Shown piece by piece: positions 1 through 8,662 of a DNA stretch of 64,000 nucleotides; the first letter of the stretch is position 1, and every line of letters begins with the position of its first letter. The position numbers and the translations under genes were made by a program. Under the pieces are notes generated by a model. That model ran no database searches. It had not been told where the DNA came from and worked only from the letters and a program-made list of their open reading frames with translations. Source of the stretch: an uncultured Eubacteriales bacterium (GTDB lineage: Bacteria > Bacillota > Clostridia > Oscillospirales > CAG-272); contig URDX01000008.1 of NCBI GenBank assembly GCA_900546695.1, forward strand, positions 1 through 64,000, in the 5' to 3' direction.

Positions 1-296
1 CGGATTCCTGCTTGAAATTTAATGTTTTCGCTTTTTCTGCGCCCGATTTCGCCGCGCGACGTACGGTAGTACGCCTTGCACGACGAAATCGAACACTCCA
101 AACGATTTTATCTCTCCCCGAGCATACCTGACGTGTAAAATTTGGTTTGCTGCGGCTGATGCCTGTCCGCGCCCCGATGGCAGCATCGCGCACGGCTTAT
201 GCAGCACATGTGAATATAAGGACGGATACGGTACATATACTTTATGGACCGGTCCGTTCTTTTTTCGTGCCGGAATCCATTCTGAGAGGTATGCTT
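1..296. other. Intergenic region upstream of tspO
   Basis: No gene was recognised here. A minus-strand reading frame of 62 codons exists near the left edge but has no recognisable motif or convincing ribosome binding site. The plus-strand frame of the next gene stays open through the second half of this stretch, but that part does not look like protein sequence. No clear promoter hexamer pair was found. Confidence 0.5.
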
Positions 297-806
297 ATGG
301 GTCGTGTTATCAAAAAAACGGTATCATCCCTCGGTTGTATAAAGCCCGCTCCGACGATTATATCCGCTCTGCTTGTGCTTGTCGTCGGCGTGCTCGTTGC
401 CCTGCTCGGCGGCGACCGCTCGCTGTTCTCGGTGGTGCATAAGCCCGCATTTACCCCGCCGGCATTCGTTTTTCCCATCGTGTGGACGGTGATATATCTG
501 CTGATAGGCGGCGCGGCGGGTGCGGTGCTCGGCGAGAATTGCCGCGCGCCCGAGAGCGAAAAATATCGCTCGCTTTTCCTGTTCATGCTCGGTCTGCTGC
601 TCAACTATCTGTGGTATCCGCTCTTTTTCGGTGCGGGGGCATTTCTCATCGCGTTTATCGACATACTGCTCATGATAGTGCTCGCGTTTATTACCGCGCG
701 GATATTCGGGCGCATCGTCTACGCCTCGGGGTTATGCATGTGGATATACCTCGCATGGCTCTGCTTTGCGGCACTGCTGAATTTTTCGGTGCTTATACTG
801 AACTGA
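297..806 (+). CDS. tspO: TspO/MBR family membrane protein
   Basis: A small polytopic membrane protein of the TspO/peripheral benzodiazepine receptor family, which binds tetrapyrroles and related ligands; its role in Firmicutes is not settled. The sequence shows the family signature: KPAFTPPAFVFPIVWTVIY near the first loop and the NYLWYPLFF segment, with five hydrophobic segments and about 169 residues, the family norm of 150-170 plus a short N-terminal leader. ATG 297 was chosen because GAGAGG ends seven bases before it; ATG 291 lies too close to that site. The frame is open further upstream but that part is not hydrophobic and has no family similarity. It ends 49 bases before the next gene and may be cotranscribed with it. 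Confidence 0.9.
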   Translation: MGRVIKKTVSSLGCIKPAPTIISALLVLVVGVLVALLGGDRSLFSVVHKPAFTPPAFVFPIVWTVIYLLIGGAAGAVLGENCRAPESEKYRSLFLFMLGLLLNYLWYPLFFGAGAFLIAFIDILLMIVLAFITARIFGRIVYASGLCMWIYLAWLCFAALLNFSVLILN

Positions 807-855
807 TTTTCGGAAAAATGAAAAAATCAGGTTGCAAAAAAGGCGGTTTTCTGAT

Positions 856-2418
856 ATGATACACAGAGACAGACGCAGCAGCGGCACCGAGCGCAGACTG
901 CTGGCGTTGATGGCGGCGGTGGCCCTGTTCGGAACGGCGCTGCCCGGCGTGATAGGACGCGGTATCGGCGGCTCGGGCGGCATAAGCGGCTCGGGCGCGT
1001 CGGTGGCATCGGGCGGCGCGGAATCATTCGACAGTGCAAGGATGCCGGACGACGCAGAAATGTCCGGCAGCACGGGAATGACGGCAGGCGGCGCTGCACC
1101 CGCGAAATCGGTCGACGATGCCGCGTCCGTGAAATCGTACGACAGTGTTGCATCTGCAAAATCGGGTGGCGGTACCGTGCCCGACAAGGCGTGTGCCGCA
1201 ATACCCGTCGCTGCCCGCGGTTCATCGCGTGTGCCGTTGCGGATCGACGGGGTACGCGCACTGTGGATTGCGAGCGCATATTCAATCGACTATCCGTCGG
1301 GTGACGGCGGGTGTATCGCGGAGCTGCGCGCGGAGATATACCGAATAGTGAAAAATGCCGCTGATATGGGCATGAACGCGATTTTCTTTCAGGTTCGCCC
1401 TGCGGCGGACGCACTGTACCGCTCGGATATCTTTCCCGTCAGCGCCGCGCTCGGCGGAGAGCTGCCGTTCGGCTTTGACCCGCTCACGGAGCTCTGCACT
1501 GCGGCGCACAGCCGCGACATCTCGGTGCTTGCGTGGGTGAATCCGCTGCGCGTTACGCTCTCCGTCTGCGAGACGCGCGAGCAGGCGCTTGCCTCTCTGC
1601 CCGTGTCAAGCCCGGCAGCGCTCCATCCCGAGTATTGTGCTTTTCCGGGCGGCAGGCTGTGGTTTGATCCCGGATATCCCGAGGTGCGCAGGCTCGTTGC
1701 CGACGGCGTAGCGGAGATAGTGCGTGAGTATCCCGTCGACGGTGTAGTTTTCGACGATTATTTCTACCCCTATCCGTCCGCCGCGGACGGGTGGGACGAC
1801 AGCGACAGCTACGCAAGGTACGGCGGGGACGCGGAGCTTGACGATTTTCGCCGCGCGAATATAAATGAGCTCATAGCGCTGTGCTCGGAGGCGGTGCACG
1901 GTGCTGCAAATGACGGTATTGTGAACGGCGGTGCTGTGAACAGCGGCGCTGCCGATGCCGTCGCGACGGTCGACGGTGTCCGCTGCGTTTTCGGTGTTTC
2001 ACCGTTCGGCATATGGCGCAATTCTTCGCTTGACCCGCGCGGCAGCGATACACGCGGCTTTTCGGCGTATGACGGGATATATGCAGACGCGCTCGAATGG
2101 GTACGCACCCGTGCGGTCGATTTTCTGTCCCCGCAGATATATTTCCGCCGCGACGACCCCGCAGCGCCCGCGCTCGAGCTCATGCGGTGGTGGGGCGACG
2201 CGACGGCCGGCAGCGGTGTTCCGCTCATCTTCTCGCTTGCCGACTACAAAGCATCGCTGTGGCAGGACGGCGGCGAGGTAGCGGAGCAGGAACGGCTCTC
2301 GCGCGATATTTCGGGCTGCATCGGTTGTGCGCACTACGGCTACGGCGCGCTCTGCGCGAATGATTTCGGAGTACGCAGCTGTCTTACCGCCGCTGTCCCC
2401 GTACAGCCGGCACAGTGA
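856..2418 (+). CDS. Secreted GHL10-type glycoside hydrolase (DUF187, YngK-like)
   Basis: Probable secreted glycosidase of the GHL10 (former DUF187) family, a TIM-barrel family related to GH10/GH13 and represented by Bacillus YngK; the substrate is unknown. About 520 residues. A hydrophobic signal segment follows a basic N-terminus (around residues 14-32), then a Gly/Ser/Ala-rich low-complexity stretch of about 100 residues. The barrel starts near GVRALWIAS and carries NAIFFQVRP, LAWVNPLR, VDGVVFDDYFYPYP (acidic residues at the active-site strand), FGVSPFGIWRN and FLSPQIYF, all in family order. ATG 856 is preceded by AGGCGG at 841-846; an in-frame TTG at 832 is less likely. A Asn/Gly/Ala/Val insert (about residues 353-371) interrupts the loop before FGVSPFGIW and is not expected in the family. 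Confidence 0.85.
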   Translation: MIHRDRRSSGTERRLLALMAAVALFGTALPGVIGRGIGGSGGISGSGASVASGGAESFDSARMPDDAEMSGSTGMTAGGAAPAKSVDDAASVKSYDSVASAKSGGGTVPDKACAAIPVAARGSSRVPLRIDGVRALWIASAYSIDYPSGDGGCIAELRAEIYRIVKNAADMGMNAIFFQVRPAADALYRSDIFPVSAALGGELPFGFDPLTELCTAAHSRDISVLAWVNPLRVTLSVCETREQALASLPVSSPAALHPEYCAFPGGRLWFDPGYPEVRRLVADGVAEIVREYPVDGVVFDDYFYPYPSAADGWDDSDSYARYGGDAELDDFRRANINELIALCSEAVHGAANDGIVNGGAVNSGAADAVATVDGVRCVFGVSPFGIWRNSSLDPRGSDTRGFSAYDGIYADALEWVRTRAVDFLSPQIYFRRDDPAAPALELMRWWGDATAGSGVPLIFSLADYKASLWQDGGEVAEQERLSRDISGCIGCAHYGYGALCANDFGVRSCLTAAVPVQPAQ

Positions 2419-2612
2419 CGGATATTCTTGCCGTCATCGATATCCGGGCTGCCGTCAAAATTGTCTTTGCGATGTGCATCCCGTCTCACCGCGATATGCA
2501 TTTCCTGACTGCTCTACCGATATTTAAGGGTGGCAAAGTTCCCGCTGACCGAGTATAATGGTAGTAAACCATCGTGCGGCAGCGCCGCGCGGGAAAGGCT
2601 CGGCTTTGAAAT

Positions 2613-3122
2613 ATGGAACTTACACGCATAGGAGATGACGGACTGAAGATAGAACTGTCCGCCGAGGATATGCTTTTATATAATATCGCAGGGGGCTGCA
2701 TCGACTGCGCGTCGGAGAGAGCGCCGCACGTTATCCGCGAGATACTGCGCGAGGCGCGCAGAAAGACCGGCTTTGACGGGTCGGGCAGCAGGATAATGGT
2801 ACAGATATTCGAATCACAGGGCGGCGGCTGCGAGATGTTCGTCACGCGTCTCGGCGATTGCTGCCGACTCCGCGCATGCCGCGTGCGCGATATGCAGCTG
2901 CTGCTCAGGCTCTGCCGCGCGATTTCGGCTTGCGCGGGAGACGGCGACGGCAGGGCGTACCGCATCGACGACGGCGGCTATCTGCTTGTCATGCCGTGCG
3001 GGCGCGGGAGCGATGTTATGTCCGAGTTCGGTGAGGTATTTTACATATCCGAGGGCTATCTTGCCGAGCATTGCAGCGAGATATGCAGCCGCGCGGTCGA
3101 GCGCCTGGGCGCTCTTGCCTGA
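2613..3122 (+). CDS. mecA: MecA family adaptor protein
   Basis: Adaptor of the MecA/YpbH family (PF05389), which in Bacillus delivers substrates such as ComK to the ClpC-ClpP protease. The N-terminus MELTRIGDDGLKIELSAEDM and the following IREILREARRKTGF ... IMVQIFESQGGGCEMFVTRLG match the N-terminal substrate-binding half of MecA. At 169 residues it is shorter than the Bacillus protein (about 218), mainly by a shorter linker, while a C-terminal part (YRIDDGGYLLVMPCG, FGEVFYISEGYLAEHC) is retained. A perfect TATAAT stands at 2554-2559 but no good -35 box accompanies it. The start follows GGCTTTGAAAT with only a weak ribosome site. Which substrates it serves here cannot be told. Confidence 0.75.
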   Translation: MELTRIGDDGLKIELSAEDMLLYNIAGGCIDCASERAPHVIREILREARRKTGFDGSGSRIMVQIFESQGGGCEMFVTRLGDCCRLRACRVRDMQLLLRLCRAISACAGDGDGRAYRIDDGGYLLVMPCGRGSDVMSEFGEVFYISEGYLAEHCSEICSRAVERLGALA

Positions 3123-3179
3123 ATCGGACGGACGTACAAAATAACGGAATTTCAAAATACACAATCAGGAGAAACTAAG

Positions 3180-3770
3180 ATGGAACTGACATGGGAGACG
3201 CTTGAGGCGGAATGCCGCAGCTGCACAAAATGTCCGCTCAGCGGGACGAGAACAAACTGCGTTTTCGGCACGGGCAACAGAAATGCCGATCTGATGTTTA
3301 TAGGCGAAGCGCCCGGAGAAAACGAGGACCTGACGGGAGTGCCGTTTGTGGGAAGAGCGGGACAGCTTTTCGACAAATTTCTTTACGCGGTCGACATACC
3401 GCGTGAAGACGTTTACATAGCCAACATGCTCAAATGCCGCCCGCCCCGCAATCGAGACCCGCTGCCGGGAGAGCAGGATCTCTGCATAGGCTATCTGCGC
3501 GCGCAGGTCAAGCTCATAAAGCCGAAGATCATCGTTTGCCTCGGCAGAATATCCGCAATGCGGCTCATCCGTCCCGACTATCGTATAACCCGCGAGCACG
3601 GGCAGTGGATTCAGAAGGCGGGCGTATGGATAACCGCCGTTTATCATCCGTCGCTGCTTCTCCGCGACCCGCGTAAGAAGGACGATATGCTCATCGATAT
3701 GAAGGCAATAAAAGCCCGTCTTGACGAGCTTACCGCAGCCACGCAGGGCGGCGAGACAGTCTTCGGCTGA
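3180..3770 (+). CDS. Family 4 uracil-DNA glycosylase (Fe-S type)
   Basis: Removes uracil from DNA in base-excision repair. The 196-residue protein has the type 4 (UDG4) pattern: an N-terminal cysteine group (CRSCTKCPL), motif A GEAPGENED, the glycine-rich VPFVGRAGQLFD, and two more cluster-ligand cysteines in LKCRPP and GEQDLCIGYL, together expected to bind a [4Fe-4S] cluster. The C-terminal motif is HPSLLLRDP, where the histidine contributes to catalysis. The length is typical. GGAGA lies eight bases before the ATG. It follows mecA by 57 bases and could be cotranscribed. Annotated in many Firmicutes as a SPO1 DNA polymerase-related protein. Confidence 0.9.
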   Translation: MELTWETLEAECRSCTKCPLSGTRTNCVFGTGNRNADLMFIGEAPGENEDLTGVPFVGRAGQLFDKFLYAVDIPREDVYIANMLKCRPPRNRDPLPGEQDLCIGYLRAQVKLIKPKIIVCLGRISAMRLIRPDYRITREHGQWIQKAGVWITAVYHPSLLLRDPRKKDDMLIDMKAIKARLDELTAATQGGETVFG

Positions 3771-3916
3771 AATGCCGCGCATATATTACACAGAAATGCT
3801 GCGAATATCAGAGGAGGCAGCTGACGCAGCATCTCCGATTTAAACGTATATGCGGGTGCGCTCTGCGCGCGTGTATCCAGAACCTTTTTCGCTGCGCGAA
3901 AAACGCCGATGTGTTG

Positions 3917-3945
3917 TTGACAAACGCACGCCTTTGTGCTACAAT
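3917..3945 (+). promoter_or_regulatory. Sigma-A promoter for the HPr-like gene
   Basis: TTGACA at 3917-3922, a 17-base spacer, and TACAAT at 3940-3945, with transcription predicted to begin near 3952, 30 bases before the next start codon. Confidence 0.8.
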
Positions 3946-3980
3946 GAAGCCGCAAGAAGCTAAATCAGGCGGAGGGATAT

Positions 3981-4208
3981 ATGATGAGAGTTAAAATCAA
4001 CCTCGACACGATGACCGATATCAATGATTTCGTAAAAATCATGGCAGGCTACGACGGAAATGTCTATCTGACCGATAAGGACAGAGCGTTTGTAGTAAGC
4101 GCAAAATCCATGCTCGGCGCCATCTATTCGATGGAGTGGGGTGAGGTATGGTGCGAGTCCGATAAGGATATCTATCACCTTATTTCCCGTTTTGCAGCAC
4201 AGGACTGA
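3981..4208 (+). CDS. HPr-related protein lacking the phosphorylated histidine
   Basis: A 75-residue protein with the HPr-like fold pattern: DINDFVKIMAGYDGNVYL, then VVSAKSMLGAIYSMEWG, which corresponds to the AKS(I/L)(L)G segment around the regulatory serine of HPr. The N-terminal active-site histidine of true PTS phosphocarriers is absent, since no His occurs in the first 20 residues, so phosphoenolpyruvate-dependent phosphotransfer is unlikely. Such proteins are frequent in Clostridia and have no assigned role. GGAGGG at 3971-3976 serves either ATG 3981 or, with better spacing, ATG 3984. It has its own strong promoter just upstream and a hairpin terminator just downstream, so it is probably monocistronic. 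Confidence 0.75.
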   Translation: MMRVKINLDTMTDINDFVKIMAGYDGNVYLTDKDRAFVVSAKSMLGAIYSMEWGEVWCESDKDIYHLISRFAAQD

Positions 4209-4230
4209 CAGCGCAAGACCAGGTACCCTT

Positions 4231-4268
4231 GCTGCCCGCTGCCCATGTGGCGGCGGGCGGCTTTACTG
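4231..4268 (+). terminator. Hairpin terminator after the HPr-like gene
   Basis: GCTGCCCGC at 4231-4239 pairs with GCGGGCGGC at 4253-4261 (one G-T pair), followed by TTTACTGT. It lies 23 bases after the stop codon. Confidence 0.6.
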
Positions 4269-4383
4269 TTTATTTGTGCGAAAAACGGCGATTGACGTTG
4301 GTGCGCACGGAGATATGTCGTGGGTGATACCTGCGTACAGAGTGGTTACATAACGCGGGCAGTGCCCGCATACGGAGTAGCAG

Positions 4384-5613
4384 ATGAAAGAAAACAAAGC
4401 AAAAGACCGCGTCACGGAGACGCTTACGCCCCGCGGGAGCATGCCCGAAAATGACGGAGACCGTCTCGACTACGTGGCGACCTGTCTGTTCGGACTCGAG
4501 CGGCTTGTCGGTGAGGAGATAGACGCGCTCGGCTATGAGCGCACCTTTACGATGGACGGCAGAGTCGGCTTCCGCGCGGGTGTAGATGCCGCCGCGCGCT
4601 GCAATATGTGGCTGCGCACCGCAGAGCGGCTGTATGTCAGTCTCGGCAGCTTTCCCGCACCGACCTTCGACGCGCTCTTTGAGGGTGCAAAAGCACTGCC
4701 GTGGGAGCGCTTTATCGGCAGGGAAGACGCATTCCCCGTTAAGGGACATGCTGTCCGCTCGCAGCTGTACAGCATTCCCGACTGCCAGAGCATAGTCAAA
4801 AAAGCGCTCGCCGACCGTCTCGGCGGCGTCTACGGGCTGCGCATGCTGCCCGAGACGGGGATAAAATATCAGGTCGAGTTCTTCATATTCAAGGACGAGG
4901 CGACTCTGATGATAGACCTGTCGGGCACCGCACTGCATAAGCGCGGTTACCGAGCCGAGGCGGGCGAGGCTCCGCTGCGCGAAACGCTTGCCGCTGCGCT
5001 TGCGCTTATCTCGCGTCCGCGCGAGGAGGTGCTGCTGTGGGACCCGTTCTGCGGCTCGGCTACCATCCCGATAGAGGCGGCTATGATAATGACCCGTCGC
5101 GCACCCGGCTGCTCGCGCAGCTTTTGCTCGGAGGAGTTTCCGATGTTTCCGCCGCAGCTGTGGCGTGACGCGCGTGAGGAGGCAGCCGACGCCGAACGCA
5201 GAGATTCCGCTTTTGAGACGTTCGGCTCGGATATCGACCCCGACATACTCGGCGTTGCCGCAGAGAATGCGCGTCTTGCGGGGGTCAGCGACCGCGTAAA
5301 GCTCTTCCGTCTCGATGCACGTGAGGTGACTACGGGCGGTAGGCGCGGCACTATCGTCTGCAATCCGCCGTACGGCGAACGCATGGGCACGCCCGAGCAG
5401 ATACATCGGCTTTACCGCGATATCGGCAGGAGCTGGAGCGAGCTCGGTAGGTGGCAGAAATACATTCTGACATCGGATGAGGAGTTCGAGCGGTATTTCG
5501 GCGCGCGTGCGGACAAGGTGCGTCGGCTGTATAACGGAATGCTCCGCTGCGGGCTCTACCAGTATTTCAAGCCCGCCGACAAAAACGGCGAAAGGAAAAA
5601 GAAAATGGTATGA
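4384..5613 (+). CDS. THUMP-domain 23S rRNA guanine-N2 methyltransferase (RlmL/YpsC family)
   Basis: SAM-dependent methyltransferase of the RlmL N-terminal/YpsC family, which modifies a guanosine of 23S rRNA. The N-terminal third carries a ferredoxin-like/THUMP region starting at CLFGLERLVGEEIDALG. The catalytic domain shows motif I as DPFCGSATIPIEAAM, an acidic SAM-binding residue in FGSDIDPDILGVAAENA, and motif IV as CNPPYGERMG (NPPY), the hallmark of N-methyltransferases of bases. The 409-residue length fits the family (about 375-390) with a polar N-terminal leader of about 20 residues. The stop codon overlaps the azlC start by four bases (ATGA), so the three genes to azlD form one operon. 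Confidence 0.85.
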   Translation: MKENKAKDRVTETLTPRGSMPENDGDRLDYVATCLFGLERLVGEEIDALGYERTFTMDGRVGFRAGVDAAARCNMWLRTAERLYVSLGSFPAPTFDALFEGAKALPWERFIGREDAFPVKGHAVRSQLYSIPDCQSIVKKALADRLGGVYGLRMLPETGIKYQVEFFIFKDEATLMIDLSGTALHKRGYRAEAGEAPLRETLAAALALISRPREEVLLWDPFCGSATIPIEAAMIMTRRAPGCSRSFCSEEFPMFPPQLWRDAREEAADAERRDSAFETFGSDIDPDILGVAAENARLAGVSDRVKLFRLDAREVTTGGRRGTIVCNPPYGERMGTPEQIHRLYRDIGRSWSELGRWQKYILTSDEEFERYFGARADKVRRLYNGMLRCGLYQYFKPADKNGERKKKMV

Positions 5614-6497
5614 ACGGCACACCCATGATAAATAAGGGCGGCTTTGCGCAGGGATTGCGCGACGGTCTGCCGATATGCTTCGGATATCTCTCGGTCGCGT
5701 TTGCCTTCGGAATTTTTTCGACCGGCTGCGGTCTCTCGCTTATCGAGACGCTTCTTATATCCATGACCAATGTTACAAGCGCGGGGCAGCTCGCGGGAGT
5801 ACCGATAATCGCTGCGGGCGGCAGTCTTGCCGAGCTCGCACTTGCTCAGCTTGTTATCAATCTGCGCTATGCGCTGATGTCGGTCTCGCTCTCACAGAAG
5901 CTTGCACCCGATGTCAGACTCGGCGACCGCTTTGTCATCGCCTTTGTCAATACCGATGAGGTGTATGCCGTCGCGGCATCGCGACCCGGCTCAGTCGGAC
6001 GCGGGTATATGTACGGACTTATAATCCCGCCGTTTCTCGGATGGAGCAGCGGAACGCTCATCGGCTGCATTGCGGGCAGTCTGCTGCCCGAGATGATAGT
6101 CAATGCGCTGGGTATCGCTATCTACGGAATGTTCATCGCTATTGTGCTCCCGCCCGCAAGAAAGAGCGCACCCGTTGCTTTCTGCGCGGTCATCGCGGCG
6201 GCGATATCCTGCGCGTTTAAGTTTATTCCCGTGCTCAGCGGCGTTTCGGGCGGCTTTGTGATTATTATCGCGGGTGTCGCATCGGCGGTCATAATGGCAG
6301 CCGTCGCACCGATAAAAGACGTCGACGCAGACGACGCGAGCAGCGACGCAGACGGTGGTGCAAACAGCGACGCGAACGGCAACGCGAACGGCAACACAGA
6401 CGGCGGCGCGAACGGTGATGTGAACGGCGGCAGAGCACTGAACGACGGCACCGACAACGGCGCTGCGGGCGCGGCAGCAGAGGAGGCGGCAGAATGA
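5610..6497 (+). CDS. azlC: AzlC family branched-chain amino acid export permease
   Basis: Large subunit of the AzlCD exporter, which exports branched-chain amino acids (4-azaleucine resistance in Bacillus). The N-terminal GLRDGLPICFGYLSVAFAFG and the segments LINLRYALMSVSL and IAFVNTDEVYAVA match the family, and several hydrophobic helices follow. The core ends near residue 235. Beyond it lies an odd hydrophilic tail of about 60 residues rich in Asp, Ala, Asn and Gly with repeated DANGNANG-like units, absent from usual AzlC proteins and probably cytoplasmic or extracytoplasmic filler. The start overlaps the preceding stop by four bases and the stop overlaps the azlD start by four bases. An alternative start is ATG 5625. 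Confidence 0.9.
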   Translation: MNGTPMINKGGFAQGLRDGLPICFGYLSVAFAFGIFSTGCGLSLIETLLISMTNVTSAGQLAGVPIIAAGGSLAELALAQLVINLRYALMSVSLSQKLAPDVRLGDRFVIAFVNTDEVYAVAASRPGSVGRGYMYGLIIPPFLGWSSGTLIGCIAGSLLPEMIVNALGIAIYGMFIAIVLPPARKSAPVAFCAVIAAAISCAFKFIPVLSGVSGGFVIIIAGVASAVIMAAVAPIKDVDADDASSDADGGANSDANGNANGNTDGGANGDVNGGRALNDGTDNGAAGAAAEEAAE

Positions 6498-6814
6498 AGG
6501 ACTTTTCTACATTTCTTATCTACCTTGCCGTAATGGCGGGGGTAACGTATCTTATCCGCATGCTTCCGCTCGTGCTTTTCCGCCGCAAGATAGAGAGCCG
6601 CTTCATCCGCTCGGTGCTCTACTACATGCCGTACGCAGTTCTCACGGCTATGACCGTGCCCGCGGTGTTCTCGTCAACGGGGGCGTTTATCCCGTCGCTC
6701 TGCGGCTTTATCGTCGGCGTTGTGCTCGCGTTCTTCGAGCGCGGTCTGCTCACCGTTGCCGCGGGCTCGTGTTTCGGCGCGCTTATTGCGGGGATAGTTA
6801 CGAAGCTTATCTGA
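6494..6814 (+). CDS. azlD: AzlD family branched-chain amino acid export subunit
   Basis: Small membrane subunit that works with AzlC. At 106 residues it has the usual size, with about four hydrophobic segments; the segments TYLIRMLPLVLFRRKI and YYMPYAVLTAMTVPAVF match the family. It starts inside the end of azlC (ATGA overlap), which implies translational coupling, and is followed by a terminator, so it closes the operon. Confidence 0.9.
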   Translation: MKDFSTFLIYLAVMAGVTYLIRMLPLVLFRRKIESRFIRSVLYYMPYAVLTAMTVPAVFSSTGAFIPSLCGFIVGVVLAFFERGLLTVAAGSCFGALIAGIVTKLI

Positions 6815-6873
6815 GCTTATTCGGTTTATCCGCGCTGCCGTATTTACGGCGGCGGATACCGTAATATCAAAGG

Positions 6874-6905
6874 ACAGCTCGCATCGCGGGCTGTTTTCCC
6901 TTTTT
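6874..6905 (+). terminator. Terminator after azlD
   Basis: ACAGCTCG at 6874-6881 pairs with CGGGCTGT at 6887-6894 (one G-T pair), then TTTTCCCTTTTT. It separates the azl operon from the lrp promoter. Confidence 0.7.
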
Positions 6906-6919
6906 ATATAAGAAAGATA

Positions 6920-6948
6920 TAGACAAAATCGGAGAAATCATGTATAAT
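6920..6948 (+). promoter_or_regulatory. Sigma-A promoter for the lrp-aminotransferase operon
   Basis: TAGACA at 6920-6925, 17-base spacer, TATAAT at 6943-6948 directly preceded by TGT. The leader to the lrp start is about 45 bases. Confidence 0.75.
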
Positions 6949-7000
6949 AAAATAATAATATCCCCCGCCGACGGCGGGCGGTGAAAGGACGGAACTAGAA

Positions 7001-7486
7001 ATGAAAGAAAATAATGCTATACTTCGCCTGCTGGAAAACGACAGCACCCTCACCGCGGAGCAGCTCGCGGTAATGTGCGATAAGGAAGTCGGCGATATCA
7101 GAGACATGATAAAGAAGTATGAGCAGGATGGCGTTATCGTCGGCTACAAGACGCTTATCGACTGGGATAAGACCGACCGCGAGTATGTTACCGCCCTGAT
7201 AGAGCTTAAGGTATCTCCGCAGCGTGAACGCGGCTTTGACCGTATGGCGGAGAAGATCCGTAATTTTCCCGAGGTGCAGAGCGTTTATCTGATGTCGGGC
7301 GGATTCGACCTTGCCGTATTTATCGAGGGCAGAACAATGAAGGAGGTCGCCTTCTTTGTCGCGCAGAAGCTCGCGCCGCTCGATTCCATCGTCTCCACCG
7401 CGACCCACTTCGTGCTTAAAAAGTATAAGGATAAGGGCGTTAACTATACTATAATCGACAACGATGAAAGAGGGTACACGATTTGA
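7001..7486 (+). CDS. Lrp/AsnC family transcriptional regulator
   Basis: A 161-residue regulator of the feast/famine family. The N-terminal winged helix-turn-helix covers about residues 1-55 (ILRLLENDSTLTAEQLAVMC, then DMIKKYEQDGVIVGYKTLIDW), followed by the RAM ligand-binding/oligomerisation domain (ALIELKVSPQRERGFDRMA ... VYLMSGGFDLAVFIEG). Its stop overlaps the start of the aminotransferase gene, so the regulator and enzyme are translationally coupled; Lrp proteins beside an aminotransferase usually respond to an amino acid and may autoregulate. AAAGGACGG precedes the ATG. Confidence 0.9.
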   Translation: MKENNAILRLLENDSTLTAEQLAVMCDKEVGDIRDMIKKYEQDGVIVGYKTLIDWDKTDREYVTALIELKVSPQRERGFDRMAEKIRNFPEVQSVYLMSGGFDLAVFIEGRTMKEVAFFVAQKLAPLDSIVSTATHFVLKKYKDKGVNYTIIDNDERGYTI

Positions 7487-8655
7487 ACAGCTATGAAAAT
7501 GTGCTCTCTAAAAAGGCACAGTCGCTTCAGCCGTCGGGGATACGAAAGTTCTTCGATATCCTCGGCGAGATGGAGGACATTGTCTCGCTGACCGTCGGTC
7601 AGCCCGACTTTGTCACCCCGTGGCATATACGTGAGGCTGCTATCGACAGCCTCGAACAGGGAAAGACCTATTACACCTCGAACAGCGGCACACAGGAGCT
7701 CCGCGATGAGATAGCACGCTATCTTGACCGTCGCTTCGACCTGCATTACGACGCAAAGGACGAGATTCTTGTCACCGTCGGCGGCAGCGAGGCTATCGAC
7801 CTTGCCGTACGCGCATGCGTCGACGACGGGGATGAGGTAATCGTTCCCGTGCCGAGCTTTGTCTGCTACGGACCCATCGTTACCATGGCGGGCGGCACAC
7901 CCGTCTTTCTCGAGACAAAAGAAGAGGACCGCTTCAAGATAACTCCCGAGCAGCTTCGCGCGGCTATCACCCCGCGTACCAAGATGCTCGTGCTCCCCTA
8001 TCCGAACAATCCCACCGGCGCTATCATGACCGCCGACGAGCTCGAGGCTGTCGCACAGGTGCTGCGCGGTACCGATATACTTGTTCTTTCGGACGAGATA
8101 TATGCGGAGCTGACGTACGGCAGGAGACATGTGTCCATCGCGTCGCTGCCAGGGATGCGTGAGCGCACCATCGTTGCCAGCGGCTTTTCCAAGGCGTATG
8201 CCATGACTGGCTGGCGGCTCGGCTATACGGCGGCACCGCGTGAGATAACATATCAGATGTTCAAGATACATCAGTATGCCATCATGTGCGCACCGACTAC
8301 GAGCCAGTTTGCTGCGCTCGAGGCAATGAAGAACGGCGACGGAGATATCGCCGAGATGGCAGCGGAGTACGACCGCCGCAGAAAGCTCATCGTATCGGGG
8401 CTGCGCAGCATTGGTATGCCCTGCTTTGAGCCCGAGGGCGCGTTCTATGTTTATCCTAACCTTACGGCGTTCGGTATGCCGAGCGAGGATTTCTGCGCGC
8501 AGCTGCTGCGCGAGACGCATGTTGCGATAGTGCCGGGAACGGCATTCGGAGAATGCGGTGAGGGCTTTGCGCGCATATCGTACGCTTACTCGGTCAAGCA
8601 TATCAAGACCGCGCTCGAACGCATCGAAAAATTCACATCCAAGCTCGGAGGTTGA
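7483..8655 (+). CDS. Class I pyridoxal-phosphate aminotransferase
   Basis: Fold-type I aminotransferase of the aspartate/aromatic (PatA-like) branch. It shows the substrate-side LTVGQPDFVTP, the PLP-contact YPNNPTGAIM and LSDEIYAELTY, the Schiff-base lysine in ASGFSKAYAMTGWRLGY, and the C-terminal arginine region FARISYAYS. At 390 residues it has family length. The start is TTG 7483, overlapping the lrp stop as TTGA; AAAGAGGG at 7467-7474 is well placed and no in-frame ATG lies nearby. The exact amino donor cannot be read from the sequence. It is followed after seven bases by an oxidoreductase. Confidence 0.9.
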   Translation: MNSYENVLSKKAQSLQPSGIRKFFDILGEMEDIVSLTVGQPDFVTPWHIREAAIDSLEQGKTYYTSNSGTQELRDEIARYLDRRFDLHYDAKDEILVTVGGSEAIDLAVRACVDDGDEVIVPVPSFVCYGPIVTMAGGTPVFLETKEEDRFKITPEQLRAAITPRTKMLVLPYPNNPTGAIMTADELEAVAQVLRGTDILVLSDEIYAELTYGRRHVSIASLPGMRERTIVASGFSKAYAMTGWRLGYTAAPREITYQMFKIHQYAIMCAPTTSQFAALEAMKNGDGDIAEMAAEYDRRRKLIVSGLRSIGMPCFEPEGAFYVYPNLTAFGMPSEDFCAQLLRETHVAIVPGTAFGECGEGFARISYAYSVKHIKTALERIEKFTSKLGG

Positions 8656-8662
8656 CATCGGC

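Noticed and set aside
19..207. Minus-strand frame of 62 codons at the left edge
   Set aside because: No ribosome site, no motif and no supporting neighbour.
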